NCBI GenBank assembly: GCA_019359325.1
Contig: JAHHHN010000012.1
Location: 109,102-173,101 of the forward strand
Direction of reading: 5' to 3'
DNA: 64,000 nt
Source: Mojavia pulchra JT2-VF2
Lineage (GTDB): Bacteria > Cyanobacteriota > Cyanobacteriia > Cyanobacteriales > Nostocaceae
Positions 1 to 8,452 of this stretch are shown one piece after another. The translations under genes were made by a program, and so were the position numbers. Position 1 is the first letter of the stretch, and each line of letters begins with the position of its first letter. Below the pieces are notes generated by a model. The model had not been told where the DNA came from. It made no database searches and worked only from the letters and a program-made list of their open reading frames with translations.

Positions 1-282
1 TGCAATCTCATCTCCCTTTTTTACCACCTGATTTTCTTTCACCTTGATGCTTGTAACCGTTCCCTCGGTTGCTGCTTGCACTAATCGTATTTCTCCAGTT
101 GGGCGGACGGTAGCATCAGCTTTCACCGTAATGTTGTATTGAATGACGCTAGCAAAGCCGAAGGCTACGCCAACAGTTCCGATTAAAAATATCCCTCCCA
201 TCCTTGTCCATATATTGATTGGGGGAAGATATTCGTCGTTTTCGACTAAGCGGAGAAAGTCTGGTTGGGGGTCTATAAACAT
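1..282 (-). CDS. HlyD-family membrane fusion protein, N-terminal part (cut by window edge)
   Basis: The reverse strand reads from an ATG at 280-282 to the window edge without a stop, giving the first 94 residues. It starts MFIDPQPDFLRLVENDEY, has one membrane segment near residues 28-48, then a biotinyl-lipoyl-like strand region with TVRPTGEIRLVQAATEGTV and a KVKENQVVKKGDEI turn. This is the usual N-terminus of the periplasmic adaptor of type I / peptidase-containing ABC exporters. It is divergent from two double-glycine precursors and a C39-type ABC exporter, so it probably forms the adaptor of that system. The rest of the protein lies outside the window. Confidence 0.85.
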   Translation of the reverse strand, partial: MFIDPQPDFLRLVENDEYLPPINIWTRMGGIFLIGTVGVAFGFASVIQYNITVKADATVRPTGEIRLVQAATEGTVTSIKVKENQVVKKGDEIA

Positions 283-1163
283 GAGCGCTAAAAGACATTT
301 TGGTTGTGCAAATAATCTAGCAAAAAATCTAGCTAGCTAGATCTAGCTAAATAGGCAAGATTTAGCCTCTATCTATTGGTATAAATTTCCAGAATCAACT
401 AAAAATTCTTACCTAACCTTTATATTTTCTTCTACAATTTATCCAATCTTGATTTCTATTTAAAAAGTTTATATGTAGATAAATAAGCTTTTTCCTTCAG
501 TTAAGGTTCTATTGTTTGAGGTATGAAGAGGTAATAGTAGGGAGCGTTAGAGTCGAGATTGATTTATCGTTTAATCTCAAATCCAGCAGCTTTAAATGTA
601 TTTATATGACAATAGCTTATACTTGTTAAAATACTGAGTGTATAAATTCAATCAACACCAAACTCTATTTCAGACATAATACTTATATTAAATTGTAGAA
701 CCCTACTGTTTTATTTAACCAGTATTAGTTGACAAAAATCTGTATAAAAAATAATCATTTTATTGATATAAGACGCTATAAGCTTTCTAAAATAAAGCAT
801 TTTACGGTCGTTTACACATAAATGCTTAATATTATTAGTATTTATTTAGACTAATAATATTAACAATAAAATTACAAAAATAATCTGAAATAATCTGAAA
901 TCAGCATACTGAGAGTATAAGAAAACTTATATTTTCTAGGTAGGCAATAACTTTTTAAATTAAAATGAAGTATAAAATACTGCCTAAAAATATATTTTTT
1001 TGGACTTTTGTCCTAAATATTTCTTAAAAAAAAAATGCTACATCAGCTATTAAAAACTCTATAATCAAAACAGCAGCACAAAAAGTTACTAAATATACTA
1101 TTTATTGGTTACTTTTATGTGGTGCAACTGTACATTTCCCCTTACTAAGTGAGAACTAAGATT
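283..1163. other. AT-rich intergenic region between divergent hlyD-like gene and precursor gene 1
   Basis: About 880 bp of very AT-rich DNA without a convincing gene; short open frames here have no recognisable product. It must hold the promoters of the divergent HlyD-type gene and of the first precursor. Its one clear structure is the perfect AT-only inverted repeat at 826-863, described separately. Confidence 0.6.
826..863. repeat. Perfect 14-bp AT-rich inverted repeat
   Basis: Arms TTAATATTATTAGT (826-839) and ACTAATAATATTAA (850-863) are exact reverse complements separated by 10 nt. No T-run follows and no gene ends nearby, so it is unlikely to be a terminator. It could be an operator or a cruciform-forming site in the promoter region of the export locus; this is inference. 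Confidence 0.6.
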
Positions 1164-1406
1164 ATGGAAAGCACATTGTTTACTACACTCAATCCCAACG
1201 AAGAAGCCAATATTTCTGGTGGTAAGAGGAAGCCCGCTAAAGTCAGACCTGTCCTCGTCAAGGTTGATATCACGCAATCAGCCGATGGTGGCGATGGTGG
1301 AGATGTTACTTTGAGTCTTGATGATAAGAGTAAAATTATCAAGTCTACTATTACCCTTACCGGTGGAGCTGGTGGAGATGGTGGAACGAACACCGTAAAA
1401 CTTTAG
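1164..1406 (+). CDS. Double-glycine leader peptide precursor 1 (bacteriocin/RiPP-like)
   Basis: This encodes an 80-residue peptide with leader MESTLFTTLNPNEEANISGG, the cyanobacterial double-glycine export signal (L-x-x-x-EEAN-[IL]-SGG) cut by C39 peptidases. The predicted mature part is about 60 residues. It starts basic (KRKPAKVRP) and carries two Gly/Asp-rich patches, GGDGGDV and GGAGGDGG, on either side of a Ser/Thr/Lys/Ile stretch. It has no Cys, so it is not a disulphide or thioether peptide. ATG 1164 is preferred over an in-frame GTG at 1149 because it puts the leader at the usual length. The matching exporter lies downstream. Function of the mature peptide is unknown. Confidence 0.75.
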   Translation: MESTLFTTLNPNEEANISGGKRKPAKVRPVLVKVDITQSADGGDGGDVTLSLDDKSKIIKSTITLTGGAGGDGGTNTVKL

Positions 1407-1452
1407 AGTAATAGGCAAACTTATGAGGTTTAGGAGGAGGGAAATAATTAAC

Positions 1453-1480
1453 GTAAAGACACGCTTAACCGCGTCTTTAC
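1453..1480 (+). promoter_or_regulatory. Hairpin downstream of precursor gene 1
   Basis: GTAAAGACACG and CGCGTCTTTAC pair over 10 of 11 positions around a 6-nt loop, 47 nt after the stop of precursor 1. No T-run follows, so it looks more like an RNA-stabilising or processing hairpin than an intrinsic terminator. Confidence 0.5.
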
Positions 1481-1536
1481 TGGACAAAGGATCGCGTATT
1501 AAAAATTACCCTGTTGACGCAGGTGTAAGTTACTTT

Positions 1537-1589
1537 TACGTAGGAACCTAATAGCTAATCGACTTAATCCTACGTAGCCATTAGCTATT
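1537..1589 (+). ncRNA. Interlocked inverted repeats, possible H-type pseudoknot
   Basis: Two perfect inverted repeats are interleaved. TACGTAGGA (1537-1545) pairs with TCCTACGTA (1568-1576). AATAGCTAAT (1550-1559) lies between those arms and pairs with ATTAGCTATT (1580-1589), outside them. The order arm1-arm2-arm1'-arm2' is that of an H-type pseudoknot or of two competing hairpins. No gene overlaps it. Whether it is transcribed is unknown. Confidence 0.45.
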
Positions 1590-1650
1590 TATTGCGGTTA
1601 TCCTAACATACCTTTTCCTACCCACCTACTTTTCTTCAAAAAACTTAAAA

Positions 1651-1709
1651 AAGCCTTATTGACGAAAGCCTTATTGACGGTTGCTATTATACAACCGTCA
1701 ATAAGGCTT
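1651..1709 (+). promoter_or_regulatory. Strong hairpin with duplicated 5' arm
   Basis: GCCTTATTGACGGTTG (1668-1683) pairs perfectly with 1692-1707 around an 8-nt loop, extendable by two A-T pairs. A direct copy of the first 14 nt of the arm, AAGCCTTATTGACG, sits at 1651-1664. The 3' arm could therefore pair with either copy, giving two mutually exclusive hairpins. No U-run follows. It lies between the two precursor genes. Confidence 0.5.
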
Positions 1710-2063
1710 CATTAGCGCGTTTCCCTAAATATACTGCTGAGTTTTGACTAGCGAAGTAGGAAAATTAAACGCTAATTTCTGAAAAATCGACCATCTTCAT
1801 CACAATCTAGCTAGGAATTTCTGAACGATAACGAAACTGTTTTTACAGAGCTTATTCCTAACAGTTAAGTAAATCTGTCTAAAGGTAGACATACTAAAAT
1901 TACCGATATTTTCTCTGTTGATATAATAAAAGAAGATTATTTAAAAGTGGGGAGATTCTGTAAGAAAGCTCACAAGGCTAATTGCGGGAATTTGAAGACA
2001 AATGAAAATAGCTTTGTAAAAGGCTCAAAAGTGATAATTAGCAACCTAGCTTAACGTAAGCTC

Positions 2064-2318
2064 ATGAAAAGCGCTCAAACAACCCCAATGTTTATGCCAT
2101 TGAATGAAATCGAAGAAGCAAACCTGTCTGGCGGTCAGAGTTTGGTGCTTTCTAATCAGGTGATTTCTGGTAAAATTATTATAAAAAAGGGATCATCTGG
2201 GAAAGCAGGTAGAAAAAATGTAAAAGTCCAAGTTACTCGAACTCTCGAAGAAGGTGAAATTGCAGAGTTAGAAGAATTAGATGATCTATTGTCCCTATTA
2301 GAAAGTGAGTGGGAATGA
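2064..2318 (+). CDS. Double-glycine leader peptide precursor 2 (bacteriocin/RiPP-like)
   Basis: This encodes an 84-residue peptide. Its leader ends in LNEIEEANLSGG (residues 13-24), the same C39 recognition signal as precursor 1. The predicted mature part is 60 residues and strongly asymmetric: a Lys/Arg/Gly-rich first half (KIIIKKGSSGKAGRKNVKV) and an acidic tail (EEGEIAELEELDDLL followed by LESEWE). No Cys is present. It lies 102 bp before the exporter start and is followed by a terminator-like hairpin at 2355-2382. No modifying enzyme is encoded nearby, so the product may be an unmodified exported peptide. The two mature regions are not obviously related in sequence. Confidence 0.75.
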   Translation: MKSAQTTPMFMPLNEIEEANLSGGQSLVLSNQVISGKIIIKKGSSGKAGRKNVKVQVTRTLEEGEIAELEELDDLLSLLESEWE

Positions 2319-2354
2319 TACTACAACTCAACTGTTGGTCAAATTTTTAACCAC

Positions 2355-2382
2355 GCAGGGAGAACAACCCTGCTATTTTTTT
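2355..2382 (+). terminator. Intrinsic terminator after precursor gene 2
   Basis: GCAGGG, a 7-nt loop and CCCTGC are followed by TATTTTTTT. It lies 36 nt past the stop of precursor 2 and 38 nt before the exporter start, so it should either end the precursor transcript or attenuate transcription into the exporter, giving more precursor than transporter. Confidence 0.75.
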
Positions 2383-2420
2383 GGGTTTGATCACGATGTT
2401 ATTGGGTATTGGAGTGTGAA

Positions 2421-4565
2421 ATGAAATATCAAGTTGTTGCACAACATAGTGAAGAAGATTGTGGAGCGGCTTGTCTTGCTTCTGTTGCCAAACATTATCG
2501 GCGTAACTTTACACTAAATCGCATCCGGGAAGCAGTCGGTACTGGACAATTAGGAACAACATTATTGGGATTGAGGCGGGGAGCTGAGGCGCTTGGTTTC
2601 AATGCACGCTCAGTCAGAGCATCAAATGAAATATTAGACCGGATGAATCAAGCGCCACTGCCAGCAATCATTCACTGGAAAGGCTACCACTGGGTTGTTT
2701 TGTATGGTCAAAAAGGCAAGAAATATGTAGTTGCCGACCCAGCCGTTAACATCCGTTATGTCTCTAGAAAAGAATTAACGGAGGCTTGGTCAGATAGGGT
2801 GATGCTTTTACTAGAGCCAGATTCGGTTCGCTTTTATGCTCAACCGGATGATAAAATCGACGGTCTTTGGCGCTTTGTGCGGCGTGTATTGCCTTATAAA
2901 GGCATAATATTCGAGGCTTTTCTCTGCGCTCTAGTTATCGGACTGCTTTCGTTAACTTCTCCTTTGCTGCTGCAAATTCTTACAGATGATGTCCTAGTTC
3001 GAGGTGATATCAAGCTTCTTGGTGCTGTGATTATTGCCGTTGTAGTGATGAATTTGGTGTCAAGTAGTCTGCAACTAGTTCAAAATAACCTGATTGCCCA
3101 TTTTGCCCAACGGCTTGAGTTAGGGCTAGTTCTAGAATTTGCTAGAACAATTCTGCGGCTGCCTCTGAATTACTATGAATCCCGTCGCAGTGGCGAGATT
3201 GTTAGCAGATTGCAAGATATTCAACAAATTAATCAGCTAGTTTCTCAGGCAGTTATCGGTCTGCCTAGCCAATTGTTTATTGGAGTGGTTTCTTTGGGTT
3301 TCATGCTGTTCTATAGCTGGAAACTCACCTTTGTTGCCATCATTGTTGCTATTGTCATGAGTTTATCTACAGTGGTTTTCTTGCCTACGCTTCAACAAAA
3401 AGTCAGAAGTGTATTGGTCTTAGACGCAGAAAACCAGGGCGTTCTCGTTGAAAGCTTTAAAGGCGCGCTGACACTCAAAACTACTACTGCTGCTCCTCAA
3501 TTTTGGGAAGAATTTCAAAACAGATTTGGTCGGCTATCAAACCAAACATTTCGCACAATTCAGATTGGAATTATTAATAATATATTCTCTGGGTTAGTTT
3601 ATGGTATTGGCAGCGTTAGTTTGCTTGGTTTTGGTAGCATCCTGGTTATTAATAAAGAACTTAGCATCGGTCAACTCTTGGCATTTAACGGGATGAATGG
3701 TAATTTTTTGGGGTTAATCGGTGCTGTACTTGGATTTATAGATGAATTCACTCGTGCCAAAACTGCCACGCAGCGCTTAACAGAAGTTATCGACTCTACA
3801 CCTGAAAATCCAGACGATACTAAAAAACCCTTTGCTAAAATTCCTGGCAATGCAGATATTATTTGCACAAATCTAAACTTTCACTACGCCGGCAGGCTAG
3901 AGCTACTGGAGGATTTTTCCCTCACGATTCCTGGCGGTAAGGTTGTTGCCCTCATTGGTACATCAGGCTGTGGAAAAAGTTCTCTTGCTAAACTGATTGC
4001 CGGATTATATTCACCTAATTCTGGTAATATTCGCATTGGTATTTATAATCTGCAAGACCTAGCCCTTGATTGTTTACGGCAACAAGTTGTCCTTGTTCCT
4101 CAAGACGCTCATTTTTGGAGTCGCTCGATTGTTGAAAACTTCCGTTTAGGTTCTCCTCATGTCACCTTTGAGCAAATTGTCACCGCTTGCCAAATTGCTG
4201 AGGCTGACGATTTTATTAGTAAACTCCCTGAAAAATATCAAACTGTCTTAGGTGAATTTGGATCAAATATTTCTGGTGGACAACGCCAAAGACTGGCTCT
4301 AGCACGAGCCATCATCAACGACCCACCAGTCTTAATTTTAGATGAATCAACTGCTGGACTTGATCCAGTAAGTGAAGCTCAAGTTTTGAATCAACTGTTG
4401 TTACATCGTAAAGGTAAAACTACGATTCTGATTAGCCACCGTCCTAGAGTAATTATGCGTGCTGATTGGATTGTGCTACTAAACCAAGGCAAATTACAAA
4501 TTCAGGGGACTGTAGAAGATTTGCGTGCCCAACCAGGAAACCATTTAGACTTTTTAACCCCTTAA
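2421..4565 (+). CDS. Peptidase-containing ABC exporter (C39 protease - TMD - NBD)
   Basis: A 714-residue inner-membrane exporter that removes double-glycine leaders and exports the peptide with an HlyD adaptor. The N-terminal C39 domain (about 1-130) shows Q8, C14 in EEDCGAAC, H90 in GYHWVVLYG and D106 in VADP, the expected catalytic set. The transmembrane domain follows (about 150-430). The nucleotide-binding domain has Walker A GTSGCGKSS, signature SGGQRQRLALARA, Walker B VLILDES and the switch His in LISHRP. ATG 2421 is chosen because GGAG lies 6 nt upstream; an in-frame TTG at 2409 is the alternative. Natural substrates are probably the two precursors upstream. It is a full-length, intact member of the family. 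Confidence 0.93.
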   Translation: MKYQVVAQHSEEDCGAACLASVAKHYRRNFTLNRIREAVGTGQLGTTLLGLRRGAEALGFNARSVRASNEILDRMNQAPLPAIIHWKGYHWVVLYGQKGKKYVVADPAVNIRYVSRKELTEAWSDRVMLLLEPDSVRFYAQPDDKIDGLWRFVRRVLPYKGIIFEAFLCALVIGLLSLTSPLLLQILTDDVLVRGDIKLLGAVIIAVVVMNLVSSSLQLVQNNLIAHFAQRLELGLVLEFARTILRLPLNYYESRRSGEIVSRLQDIQQINQLVSQAVIGLPSQLFIGVVSLGFMLFYSWKLTFVAIIVAIVMSLSTVVFLPTLQQKVRSVLVLDAENQGVLVESFKGALTLKTTTAAPQFWEEFQNRFGRLSNQTFRTIQIGIINNIFSGLVYGIGSVSLLGFGSILVINKELSIGQLLAFNGMNGNFLGLIGAVLGFIDEFTRAKTATQRLTEVIDSTPENPDDTKKPFAKIPGNADIICTNLNFHYAGRLELLEDFSLTIPGGKVVALIGTSGCGKSSLAKLIAGLYSPNSGNIRIGIYNLQDLALDCLRQQVVLVPQDAHFWSRSIVENFRLGSPHVTFEQIVTACQIAEADDFISKLPEKYQTVLGEFGSNISGGQRQRLALARAIINDPPVLILDESTAGLDPVSEAQVLNQLLLHRKGKTTILISHRPRVIMRADWIVLLNQGKLQIQGTVEDLRAQPGNHLDFLTP

Positions 4566-5062
4566 CTCTGTTTTATCACTCTTGTCAAAGTATAATTGAA
4601 GGCGATCGCAAAACTGAGAAAAAGACTATGGTTGAGCCTTGTCCACCCGCGCCCATAGTCCAATTTGTGGATAAGGGCTGCCAGCTGTATCAAAACCTCT
4701 TTCCAAAAGTTAGAAGCTCTGACACTCTCTAACATATTATTTTAACACTTCCATACTTGATAAAATTTAAGTTTTGAATAATACAAAATTTATACGTAAA
4801 TTTTGGGTTGCAGATAAATAAAATGCTTTATCTACGACTAAATTGAGCTTTTATTCTAAATGTGTAGGGTATATTGGGCACTAATAGATACTAGCTACGT
4901 CAACTATCTTAATTTACTGAAATTGCTGAATTTGCTCCAGGTTCTCTGAGGACAAATTTTGATCCAGGGATGCGCGACTACCAATTAACTAATTCTTTAG
5001 TAAGCATAAATGCTTGTAGACTATATGACTAGTGGACTTCATCACAAAGCAAGCAATGGCGC
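4566..5062. other. Intergenic region, no gene seen
   Basis: About 500 bp containing one HIP1-like site near 4602-4609 and AT-rich DNA. A 34-codon open frame from an ATG at 4628 lacks a ribosome-binding site and a recognisable signal. I see no gene or RNA here. Confidence 0.5.
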
Positions 5063-6316
5063 ATGTGGGTAGTTAACGCATCATTCAAACCTATGAAATT
5101 GATTTTTCTAATTCCAGGTTGGCGACATAGACGCGGAGTGAGTTTTCGTCAGGCGTGGCTCAAACGCTTTTTCCCGATACTTGTTTTAATATCGTGCGTG
5201 ACGGCATTACTGGTAGGTAACTTCACCCCTGCGATCGCCCAGCTACCCCGTGAAGAAATTCGCGGGGTTTGGATGACCAACAACGATATCGATATTCTCA
5301 AGGAACGAGCCAAAGTGCAGGATGCCGTGAGCCAACTGCGGCGGATGAACTTTAATACTATTTATCCCGTAATATGGAATTCTGGCTATGTGATGTATCC
5401 CAGCGCCGTAGCAAAAAGTAGAGGTATCCAACCCTTTGTTTTGCGAGGAACCGATGGACATGATATCCTTGCAGACTTAATTAACCAAGCCCATCGCCAA
5501 GGCTTACTCGTGATTCCCTGGTTTGAGTTTGGTTTTATGGCTCCGCCAACCTCAGAACTGGTATTGAATCATCCAAATTGGTTTACGCAAAAGCGGGATG
5601 GTAGCCAAACTTCTATTAGTGCTGCGGGTGAGGTTATGTGGCTCAATCCCTTTCATCCACAAGTGCAGCAGTTTATCACTGATCTCGTGTTAGAAAACGT
5701 CACCCAGTATGATGCTGATGGCATTCAGTTTGACGATCACATGAGTTTACCCCACGAATTTGGCTACGATCCATACACAGTGGCACTGTACACTCAAGAA
5801 ACTAAGAATAATCCCCCAAGCAATCCTCAAGATCCAGCATGGGTAAAATGGCGGGCAGATAAAATCACAGCGTTCATGGTAAAACTCAACCAAGCTGTCA
5901 AAGCCAGAAAACCCAAAGCAATTTTTTCTGTTTCCCCCAATTACTACGACTTTGCTTACAAGTTTCAACTACAAGACTGGCTTACCTGGATACGATTGAA
6001 TATTGTAGACGAGTTAATTGTGCAAATTTATCGTCCCAATCTTCAAAATTTTATTGCCAATCTTTCCCGAACAGAAATTCGAGAAGCGCAGCAAGTGATT
6101 CCAACCGGAGTTGGAATTATGGCAGGATTGCGAAATAAGCCAGTCCCAATGCGGCAAATTCATTCACAAGTGCGGGCTGCTCAAGAACGCGGCTTGGGTG
6201 TAGCCTTCTTCTACTACGAAAGTTTGTGGGAATCTGCCCCAGAAGAAGTTGCAGAAAGACAGGCTGGACTTCAATCTTTATTCCGCTCTCCCGCACTTCG
6301 CGCCAGGATTGAATAA
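5063..6316 (+). CDS. Secreted family-10-like glycosyl hydrolase (GHL10 / DUF187 type)
   Basis: A 417-residue protein with an N-terminal signal peptide: a basic start, a hydrophobic core FFPILVLISCVTALLVG, and cleavage expected after AIA of PAIAQ. It is followed by the GHL10 opening EIRGVWMTNNDIDIL. Further family features are NTIYPVIWNSG, the loop IPWFEFGFMAPPTSEL, WLNPFHPQV, and the acidic YDADGIQFDDHMSLP, which carries the likely catalytic or sugar-binding acids. It is predicted to act on an unknown polysaccharide outside the inner membrane. The start is uncertain: ATG 5063 or ATG 5093, both giving an intact signal peptide. It appears monocistronic. Confidence 0.87.
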   Translation: MWVVNASFKPMKLIFLIPGWRHRRGVSFRQAWLKRFFPILVLISCVTALLVGNFTPAIAQLPREEIRGVWMTNNDIDILKERAKVQDAVSQLRRMNFNTIYPVIWNSGYVMYPSAVAKSRGIQPFVLRGTDGHDILADLINQAHRQGLLVIPWFEFGFMAPPTSELVLNHPNWFTQKRDGSQTSISAAGEVMWLNPFHPQVQQFITDLVLENVTQYDADGIQFDDHMSLPHEFGYDPYTVALYTQETKNNPPSNPQDPAWVKWRADKITAFMVKLNQAVKARKPKAIFSVSPNYYDFAYKFQLQDWLTWIRLNIVDELIVQIYRPNLQNFIANLSRTEIREAQQVIPTGVGIMAGLRNKPVPMRQIHSQVRAAQERGLGVAFFYYESLWESAPEEVAERQAGLQSLFRSPALRARIE

Positions 6317-6760
6317 ACTTTTAGGCGTTGCATATTTGCGAAATGATTTAGCAACATCAGAAACCTTCTCCCCTGCTACCCCAGCCTCTCCAGCTTGCCC
6401 CAATTCATCCTACTGTTCTGCAATGCCTAATATTCTTGTGGGATGGGTGGACACTCATCCCTGATTTTTTCGAGCGGGTAAGATGCTCAACGCAGTGGCT
6501 CCCCTACAAGAATCATTCCTTGATTGTGCAACGCTAACTTTTAGTACAGCGTTTATATCATGTTCCGTTAATTAATATAAATAAACAATTCTCGCAGCGA
6601 AGACTAAAGTCCTCAAAAACACTTTTTTTACCACTCACGATTTTTACCAATAAAATTCCTATATTTTCTATGATGCAGTTGATATCTTCAAAGAATTGGG
6701 AATTATATATTGGCACTGCATTAAGTGTCTATGCGTAATATCATGTCAGTTCAAATAACC

Positions 6761-6834
6761 GTCATTGCGACCGTAGGGAAGCAATCCCAAAACCTAGCCA
6801 TTGCGTCGTTTCACTTTGTTCCACTCGCAATGAC
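6761..6834. repeat. Dispersed palindromic repeat, ends GTCATTGCGA / TCGCAATGAC
   Basis: Terminal inverted repeats GTCATTGCGA (6761) and TCGCAATGAC (ending 6834) enclose a 74-bp element containing GAAGCAATCCC. A second, longer member of the same family is at 14964-15081. Such elements are common between cyanobacterial genes. Confidence 0.65.
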
Positions 6835-6880
6835 ATACTAAGGGTAATTTGCCGGACATCATATAATTTGGTAAATATAG

Positions 6881-6955
6881 TTCTATGATCCTTTCTTTAC
6901 AACAAAACCAGTGGGACAAGGAACAGAATTTATCATTGAATTGCCGATTAAGTAG
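6881..6955 (+). pseudogene. Fossil of a histidine kinase C-terminus
   Basis: The frame reads FYDPFFTTKPVG joined directly to QGTEFIIELPIK and a TAG stop. This matches the F-box (FDPFFTTKPIG) and the last residues (QGTEFIIEIPIK) of the 1840-residue kinase encoded at 22157-27679. The roughly 33 residues between them, including the G2 box, have been deleted. No upstream coding sequence remains. It is a relic of a paralogous kinase gene. Confidence 0.7.
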
Positions 6956-6966
6956 CACCTAAGTAT

Positions 6967-7001
6967 GCGATCGCGCGGAGCGCAGCACCGGAGGCGATCG
7001 C
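6967..7001. repeat. 35-bp HIP1-ended hairpin repeat (copy 1)
   Basis: Begins and ends with GCGATCGC and has the core GCGGAGCGCAGCACCGGAG. A second copy, matching at 31 of 35 positions, lies in frame inside the polyketide synthase at 57697-57731. The arm substitutions between the copies are compensatory, so both can fold. Confidence 0.7.
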
Positions 7002-7594
7002 ACACTTACGACCTTTCTTTGAGAGCATAGAAATTTTTGGCTTGCGGCTCATAAAATTTTAGGATGTAACAGCTTAAAACTCAAAACTTTTAAGGTAGCA
7101 TATTTTATTTTTTACAATCTCTATCTAAAGTAAGATGCTATGCTACTACTTTTGGAATAAAATCCTAGCTGAGTATTAACAAGCACATACGATCATTTTT
7201 CGTAGTCTCAAGAGTATGCATCTTGCTAACTCTAATGCTTTGCTGATAAAGGCTTGTCTTTACCAGCTTACTGCACCATGAGGTAATACAAAAATAGGTC
7301 ACATTGTTGCTCTAGAAAAGTTTTAGCCAAGCCTATTTGTTTGCAAAAAACGGTAACAAATACCGCTTTCTAAGAGAAAATCTGAGGTATTTAATCATAC
7401 CTTTACGGCTCAAAATTTTTCTAACTACGAAAAGCGCAAACTATCTGAGTCTCAGCAGGTATTTTAAAATTTAGTGCTTGCTCTAGACAGTATCTTCATG
7501 ACAACAGATGCTATATTTCATTAAATTTTGAGCTAATTTTAAAGCGTCTGCAAGCTAACGCTAAGGTTATTTATTTAGTTAAAGGAAACAAAAA

Positions 7595-8452
7595 ATGAGT
7601 ACACAAGAAATGAATGTAACCACATTTGAACTATTGGATATTTCTCATGAAATTAACTCAATTAATGCAGAAATTATCAACAAGTTAGCTTTACAAAGCA
7701 AAAATATAAATAAAATTTCTTTGGATAGATTGGTTCAGCAAAAAGCCAAGCTAATAGAGGCTGAAAGAAGCCAAGTAGCTCCTATAGCTCAAAAAGTTAT
7801 CAATCGGATGCAGCTAAAAATGCAAGAAATAGATGAACTACTATCTACAAGAAAGGAGCAAGGTAAAATCACCTGTGACGGTTATATCCGCTATTTAATT
7901 CAAGCTTGGTATTGTAGTAGCCATACCCCTGATTTTCAAGTTTTATTTCATCAACGTATAGCTGAATATACGAAAAGTTTTTCTGAGGAAAAATTAAAAC
8001 GCGGAAGCAAATTTGTTCACACAATGGAATCCGAGGCTGATGAGGAGATAGGACACGAAGTCTTGGCATTAAGGGATTTACAAAAATTAGGTGTTCAGAT
8101 ATTTAATAAAATTAATGACGTTTTCGATGAATCAAAAAGCTTAATTAATTCACAAAATAAACTGTTAAATCAAAGTAACTTCATAGGCTTTTTAGGATAC
8201 TCATCCTACATGGAGTTTTTGTTTGCTAAACATATTGGTTATCAACTAGAACTTTTGAGCGAAGCAGGAATTAATAGAGAAGCTCAAACCTTTTTATACA
8301 ATCACTATGTTATTGATTTAAGTCATGCTGGGCATGACATAGATTTACTTAACTTTTTCGTTGACAATGAGGAAATTTTAAATATAATAAATGAGAATAT
8401 TGATGTTGTCCACTCGTTTTATAAAGGCATTATAGCCAGAGCTTTTAACTAA
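7595..8452 (+). CDS. Haem-oxygenase-like diiron protein (CADD / DUF3865-like)
   Basis: A 285-residue soluble, helical protein. The likely metal ligands are E147, H154, E207, H237, D241 and H244. Their spacing (7, 53, 30, 4, 3) closely follows that of the diiron protein CADD, and includes the HxxxDxxH signature as HYVIDLSH. The haem-oxygenase-like diiron oxidase superfamily includes oxidases, oxygenases and self-sacrificing enzymes acting on amino-acid-derived substrates. The N-terminal 90 residues are charged and helical, possibly coiled coil. AAAGGA precedes the ATG closely. It lies 470 bp upstream of scyA on the same strand, so it may act in the same pathway; that is inference. The substrate is unknown. 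Confidence 0.72.
   Translation: MSTQEMNVTTFELLDISHEINSINAEIINKLALQSKNINKISLDRLVQQKAKLIEAERSQVAPIAQKVINRMQLKMQEIDELLSTRKEQGKITCDGYIRYLIQAWYCSSHTPDFQVLFHQRIAEYTKSFSEEKLKRGSKFVHTMESEADEEIGHEVLALRDLQKLGVQIFNKINDVFDESKSLINSQNKLLNQSNFIGFLGYSSYMEFLFAKHIGYQLELLSEAGINREAQTFLYNHYVIDLSHAGHDIDLLNFFVDNEEILNIINENIDVVHSFYKGIIARAFN

Larger units (their letters stand above)
6317..7594. other. Long intergenic region with repeats and a gene fossil
   Basis: About 1.28 kb without an intact gene. It holds a palindromic repeat (6761-6834), a 25-codon remnant of a histidine-kinase gene (6881-6955), a 35-bp GCGATCGC-ended hairpin repeat (6967-7001), and then about 590 bp of AT-rich DNA that must carry the promoter of the diiron-protein gene. 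I see nothing further. Confidence 0.6.

Noticed and set aside
143..340. Plus-strand frame over the left end
   Set aside because: It is the shadow of the HlyD-type gene on the minus strand, which shows clear family sequence.
4628..4732. 34-codon peptide MVEPCPPAPIVQF... after the exporter
   Set aside because: No ribosome-binding site, no double-glycine leader, and the short length makes chance likely.
6761..7001. tRNA-like structures in the palindromic spacer
   Set aside because: The inverted repeats do not form a cloverleaf, and no T-loop or anticodon arm pattern is seen.
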